NCBI GenBank assembly: GCA_034003325.1
Contig: JAVEYW010000014.1
Span: 1-64,000, forward strand
Reading direction: 5' to 3'
Length of the DNA stretch: 64,000 nucleotides
Source: Desulfobacterales bacterium
GTDB taxonomy: Bacteria; Desulfobacterota; Desulfobacteria; Desulfobacterales; JAFDDL01
Both the position numbers and the translations under genes were made by a program. Shown one piece after another: positions 60,716 to 64,000 of this stretch. How positions within the stretch are numbered: the first letter of the stretch is position 1; every line of letters begins with the position of its first letter. The notes below the pieces were generated by a model. The model was not told where the DNA came from and did not search any database. It saw only the letters and a list, made by a program, of their open reading frames with translations.

Positions 60716-61408
60716 ATGCTGGATCTGAATGTGCAAAAACGCCAGGGTGACTTTCAAATCGATGCGGCATTTCGCTCCAAGGTCGCGGGAGTGACCGCGC
60801 TCTTCGGTCGTTCCGGTGCCGGAAAAACCTCGGTGATCCATATGGTGGCAGGACTGTCAAAACCGGATAAGGGACGCATTATTGTCAACGATGCGCCGCT
60901 CTTTGACTCGGAAAAGCGAATCAACGTCCCGCCGGAAAAGCGGCGTATCGGCTATGTCTTTCAGGAGGGTCGCCTGTTTCCGCATCTCACGGTGCGCGCC
61001 AATCTGACCTATGGTAGGGAGTTGACGCCGGCCAATCAGCGCTATGTGGACCTTGACCAGGTCGTATCGCTTCTCGGCATCGAAGCGGTTCTCTCTCGAA
61101 GGCCGGCAACACTTTCGGGAGGAGAAAAACAGCGGGTCGCTATTGGCCGGGCCCTGTTAACCAGCCCATCCCTGCTGCTGATGGATGAGCCCCTTGCCTC
61201 CCTGGATGCAGAGCGAAAGGCGGAAGTTCTTCCCTTTATTGCGCGGCTCTCCCGGGAGTTTTCCATTCCTATTCTTTACGTCAGCCATTCGCTGGAAGAA
61301 ATTCTGAGTCTCACGGACACGCTGGTTCTGATGGAGAGGGGCCGAGTGGTTGCCGATGGGCCCATTGAAACGATAAAAACCCGACCGGATCTGACTCGAA
61401 CGGCATGA
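60716..61408 (+). CDS. modC: Molybdate ABC transporter ATPase
   Basis: A 230-residue ATPase with Walker A GRSGAGKTS, Q-loop in GYVFQEGRLFPHL, signature LSGGEKQRVAIGRALL and Walker B LLLMDEPLASLD, then the switch His in YVSHSLEE. It is about 120 residues shorter than typical ModC because the C-terminal TOBE/Mop domain is missing; oxyanion feedback inhibition through that domain would therefore be absent. It is the last gene of modABC. Confidence 0.94.
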   Translation: MLDLNVQKRQGDFQIDAAFRSKVAGVTALFGRSGAGKTSVIHMVAGLSKPDKGRIIVNDAPLFDSEKRINVPPEKRRIGYVFQEGRLFPHLTVRANLTYGRELTPANQRYVDLDQVVSLLGIEAVLSRRPATLSGGEKQRVAIGRALLTSPSLLLMDEPLASLDAERKAEVLPFIARLSREFSIPILYVSHSLEEILSLTDTLVLMERGRVVADGPIETIKTRPDLTRTA

Positions 61409-61451
61409 AACGGGACAGAGACGATACGACCCACTCATTTCAGGAGGTTTT

Positions 61452-62174
61452 ATGAACGCTTTAAATAAAATGAAAAACAAATTCCTCGACCTGATCGAGG
61501 AAAAGCAAATCGGGGCGCTTCCGATCCAAGTGAGCGTCCGCGACTTGACGCCAAAGGAGGCCATCGGAGTTCCGGAAGACCAGGATTACCCTCTGGTAAA
61601 GGGCCGGGAGCGGTTATTGGAAGCGGAAATCCTGGGGTGCCGGGGGCAAGCGTTTACGGATACCCCGGGCAACTTTTCCGGCACAGTGAAAGAGGTGGCG
61701 CTCCTGCAATTGACCGATAACCGAAGCCGGGCGGTTTTTATCGCCGCGCTGAACGCCTTAATGCGTCATTTGAACTTAATCGAAAAAACCATCCACTGTA
61801 AGGATGCCTCGCCGCCTCTTTGCGCCTCGGATCTGGTGAAGCATGTCCAGAAAAATTTTGGAAGTCCGCGGATCGCCATGCTCGGCTTTCAACCTCGAAT
61901 GGTGGAGGCATTGGCCAAAACGTTTGCTCTGCGGGTTACAGACCTTGACCAGGACAACATCGGGCAGAGGAAATTCGGTGTTCTGATCCAGGGACCGGAC
62001 CAGACGCAAGAGAACATCTCGTGGTGTGACCTGGTGGTGGCCACCGGGAGCACGGTAGTCAATGGAACCATGGACACGCTGTTGGACGGCAAACCCACCA
62101 TTTTCTTCGGGGTCACCATATCCGGTCCGGCCGTCTTGCTGGGCCAGAACAGATATTGCCCTTACGGCTCTTAA
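61452..62174 (+). CDS. DUF364/DUF4213 protein
   Basis: A 240-residue protein with an N-terminal DUF4213-like part and a C-terminal DUF364 Rossmann-like part (RIAMLGFQPRMVEAL, RVTDLDQDNIG, DLVVATGSTVVNGTMD, TIFFGVTISGPAVLLGQ). Such proteins are considered to bind metal ligands and are often encoded near molybdate/tungstate or other metal transport genes. CAGGAGGTTTT precedes the ATG. It lies between modABC and a second binding protein. Its last bases overlap the longer frame of that gene. Probable role in oxyanion handling; unproven. Confidence 0.8.
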   Translation: MNALNKMKNKFLDLIEEKQIGALPIQVSVRDLTPKEAIGVPEDQDYPLVKGRERLLEAEILGCRGQAFTDTPGNFSGTVKEVALLQLTDNRSRAVFIAALNALMRHLNLIEKTIHCKDASPPLCASDLVKHVQKNFGSPRIAMLGFQPRMVEALAKTFALRVTDLDQDNIGQRKFGVLIQGPDQTQENISWCDLVVATGSTVVNGTMDTLLDGKPTIFFGVTISGPAVLLGQNRYCPYGS

Positions 62175-62215
62175 AAGGATGGTTTGAGGTCAAGGGTGAA
62201 GTTGAAATCATAAAA

Positions 62216-62980
62216 ATGTCTATGATAACCAAAAGATTAACGGCGCTCAGCATCATAACCTGCTTCACCGGTTTTTTCTTTTTTGCTTCGCTCGCCGCCA
62301 CCGAGACCCTGACGCTGGGAGCGGGCGCGGGTTACCGGCGGATGCTGGTAGAAATCCTGAAGGGGTATGAACAAAAGACCGGCCGAAAAATCGATCAGGT
62401 CTATGGCCATATGGGCCAGATCGTCATGCAAGCCAAGGCCGCCGAAAGTATCGGCATCACCGTCGGGGAGCTTTCATTTTTGAACTCCTCCGGCCTGGAA
62501 TTTGCCGATTTTATGGCTCTCGGGCAGGGTGTTCTGGTGCTGGCATATAGCAAGAATGTGACGCTGAGATCTCCGGAGGACCTGAATAAACCTGAAATCG
62601 AAAAAATCGCCATTCCCAATGGCAAGCAGGCCATCTACGGCAGGGCCGCATTCGAGTTTCTCCAAAAGACCGGCCTTCTCGGAAAAATTCAGAACAAAAT
62701 CATAACGGTTGCTACCCTGCCGCAGGTCTCATCCTACCTCATCAGCAAGGATGCCGAGGCGGGGTTCATCAACATCACCGATGCCATCTACATCAAGAAC
62801 AAGATCGGCGGATGGGTGGTGGTGGACAAAACCCGATACAACCCCATTTACTTGGTAATCGGTGTACTGAAAGGATGTGAAGGCAAGCCCGAGATTCGGC
62901 AGTTTCTTGATTTCATGACCACGGATCATGAAACCGGGGAAATTCTGAAAAGGGCGGGTGTTCATCGGGAGTTGGAATGA
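62216..62980 (+). CDS. Second molybdate/tungstate-type binding protein
   Basis: About 254 residues. A signal peptide (LSIITCFTGFFFFASLAA) precedes ETLTLGAGAGYRRMLVEILK, an altered ModA-type pocket, YGHMGQIVMQAKAAESIGI, and IAIPNGKQAIYGRAAFEF. The usual AAAS start of ModA reads GAGAGY, so its ligand could be different. The ATG at 62216 is used; 62156 lies inside the previous gene. Its stop overlaps the next permease by four bases. It is cotranscribed with that permease. Confidence 0.78.
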   Translation: MSMITKRLTALSIITCFTGFFFFASLAATETLTLGAGAGYRRMLVEILKGYEQKTGRKIDQVYGHMGQIVMQAKAAESIGITVGELSFLNSSGLEFADFMALGQGVLVLAYSKNVTLRSPEDLNKPEIEKIAIPNGKQAIYGRAAFEFLQKTGLLGKIQNKIITVATLPQVSSYLISKDAEAGFINITDAIYIKNKIGGWVVVDKTRYNPIYLVIGVLKGCEGKPEIRQFLDFMTTDHETGEILKRAGVHRELE

Positions 62981-63660
62981 TCGAATTCATCTGGGAATAT
63001 TTCAGGGATGAGCGGTTTCTTTTTCCGCTGATCTTTACCGCCAAGGTCACCGCCGTCACCACGCTGCTGCAACTCGTGCTCGGCGTATGGCTCGGCAGAT
63101 ACCTGAGCCAAAAGTCCTCGCCCTTGCGCTCGGCGGTAGATCTGGCCATTACGCTTCCCCTGGTCTTTCCGCCAATTGCGCTGGGTTTTCTTTTACTGTT
63201 GATTCTGGGAAAAGGAGGACCTGTCGGATCTTTTCTATCCCAGTACCTGGGCATACGGATCATTTTTACGGTATGGGGCGTAATCCTCGCATCCCTGATC
63301 GCCGGACTGCCGTTGATTGTAAAGCCCGTCCAATCCGCCATTCAGGAAACGGCTTTCAGTCTGATGGAGGCATCCTACACCCTGGGAAAATCCGAATGGC
63401 AGACCTTTTTTCACGTCGTCCTGCCGAGTATCAGGAAAAGCATCATCAGCGGTCTTTCCCTGGCCTTCGGCCGGTCTTTGGGAGAGGTGGGTCTGACCCT
63501 GATGTTGGGCGGCAATATCGTGGGGAAAACCAACACGCTTTCGCTTGAAATCTACAATGCGGCCTTTTCAGGGGAGTTCGACAGGGCCATCGCACTGTCG
63601 ACGGTGCTGGGATTGATTTCGGCTGTTGTGTTTATTTCGTTTAAGAAATCTTCCACCTGA
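62977..63660 (+). CDS. Second molybdate/tungstate-type ABC permease
   Basis: A 227-residue ModB-like permease with TLPLVFPPIALGFLLLLI and the EAA loop SLMEASYTLGKSEWQTFFHV, then GLSLAFGRSLGEVGLTLML. About five to six helices. The ATG overlaps the binding-protein stop. No ATPase follows on the same strand; instead a convergent ATPase gene overlaps its last 109 bases. It may use ModC or that ATPase. Confidence 0.92.
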   Translation: MIEFIWEYFRDERFLFPLIFTAKVTAVTTLLQLVLGVWLGRYLSQKSSPLRSAVDLAITLPLVFPPIALGFLLLLILGKGGPVGSFLSQYLGIRIIFTVWGVILASLIAGLPLIVKPVQSAIQETAFSLMEASYTLGKSEWQTFFHVVLPSIRKSIISGLSLAFGRSLGEVGLTLMLGGNIVGKTNTLSLEIYNAAFSGEFDRAIALSTVLGLISAVVFISFKKSST

Positions 63661-64000
63661 GCCTTCCCCTTTTTCAACTCCTCGTCCCGGAGGGTGGTTT
63701 CCACCAGCGCGGATCCGGCTTCAATGAGCACGGACCAAGCCCCGGAAATCCGGCGCATATGGACAATTTTTCCTGAAAGCACAGAATCTGGGGAAACCTT
63801 TTTGGTTTTCGAATACCTCGGCACTGGCTCCAGGGTGTTGACGGTTCCCCCATCGACTATCAACACTGTGGTGGCCAATCGCGCGATCTCGCATGGATCA
63901 TGGGAAACCAGCAGAATGGTCAGATCCAGGTTCTTGTGAAGGAGAAGAATTTCATCCTGAAGCTTTTCTCTCATGGCCGGATCCAGGGCCGACAGCGGCT
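63552..64000 (-). CDS. ABC transporter ATPase, C-terminal part (cut by window edge)
   Basis: The frame enters from the right edge with PLSALDPAMREKLQDEIL, which is the Walker B/D-loop region, then TILLVSHDPCEIARLATTV with the switch His, and a C-terminal domain (about 70 residues) resembling a short oxyanion-binding TOBE-like part. The N-terminal half is beyond 64000. The stop lies 109 bases inside the end of the convergent permease gene, an unusually long antisense overlap. It is probably the ATPase of a further molybdate/tungstate transporter. Confidence 0.82.
   Translation of the reverse strand, partial: PLSALDPAMREKLQDEILLLHKNLDLTILLVSHDPCEIARLATTVLIVDGGTVNTLEPVPRYSKTKKVSPDSVLSGKIVHMRRISGAWSVLIEAGSALVETTLRDEELKKGKAQVEDFLNEINTTAEINPSTVDSAMALSNSPEKAAL

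Overview
The window looks like the chromosome of a strictly anaerobic, sulfate-reducing type Desulfobacterota (Desulfobacterales-like). Supporting signs are an acyl-CoA dehydrogenase/EtfBA operon, a TusA-DsrE (YedF) sulfur carrier protein, a SulP anion transporter operon, a superoxide reductase remnant, two molybdate/tungstate ABC uptake sets, and a very high density of hybrid histidine kinases with ABC-type periplasmic binding proteins. This placement is inferred from gene content, not from a marker gene.

Layout. 1-1.24 kb: the end of a GC-rich integrative module on the minus strand (large serine recombinase cut by the window edge, a DUF2924 protein and a small companion). 1.73-10.19 kb: a complete 8.4-kb integrative element in tRNA-Asn, bounded by a 50-bp direct repeat. 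It has a tyrosine integrase, an AlpA-like regulator, a TOPRIM/SF3 P4-type primase-helicase, several small unknown proteins and a P27-type small terminase, but no capsid or tail genes, so it resembles a phage satellite. 10.4-15.5 kb: a hybrid kinase and glycogen phosphorylase. 15.6-19.3 kb (minus): TonB-dependent receptor, a 43-residue peptide gene, an intrinsic terminator and a radical SAM/SPASM maturase, which together look like a RiPP locus. 19.6-26.4 kb (plus): a periplasmic binding protein followed by three large sensor kinases. 27-28.4 kb: a cNMP-binding protein and a secreted protein. 28.7-28.9 kb: tRNA-Cys and tRNA-Gly. 29.1-31.6 kb: an MFS transporter and a PEP-synthase-like ATP-grasp protein.

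31.7-39.0 kb (minus) is one long operon: TetR regulator, SulP transporter, a degenerate cytidylate-kinase/BON/receiver fusion, a Cache-type histidine kinase, a receiver, a kinase-like protein without a recognisable ATP site, and a last receiver. Divergent from it, 39.2-45.9 kb encodes a tripartite RND efflux system whose outer-membrane component is fused to a periplasmic binding domain. 46.7-49.8 kb (minus) is acyl-CoA dehydrogenase-etfB-etfA.

50-57.5 kb is a decayed zone. Remnants of a patatin, superoxide reductase, DJ-1/PfpI, a glycosidase-like protein and an endonuclease/exonuclease/phosphatase protein sit between a few intact genes (YedF, a SpoIIAA-like protein, an SDR and small hypotheticals). 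57.8-64 kb is a molybdate/tungstate region: a divergent XRE-type one-component regulator, modABC, a DUF364 protein, a second binding protein and permease, and a convergent, overlapping ABC ATPase cut by the window end.

The two most interesting regions are the tRNA-Asn satellite-like element and the TonB receptor/peptide/SPASM locus.
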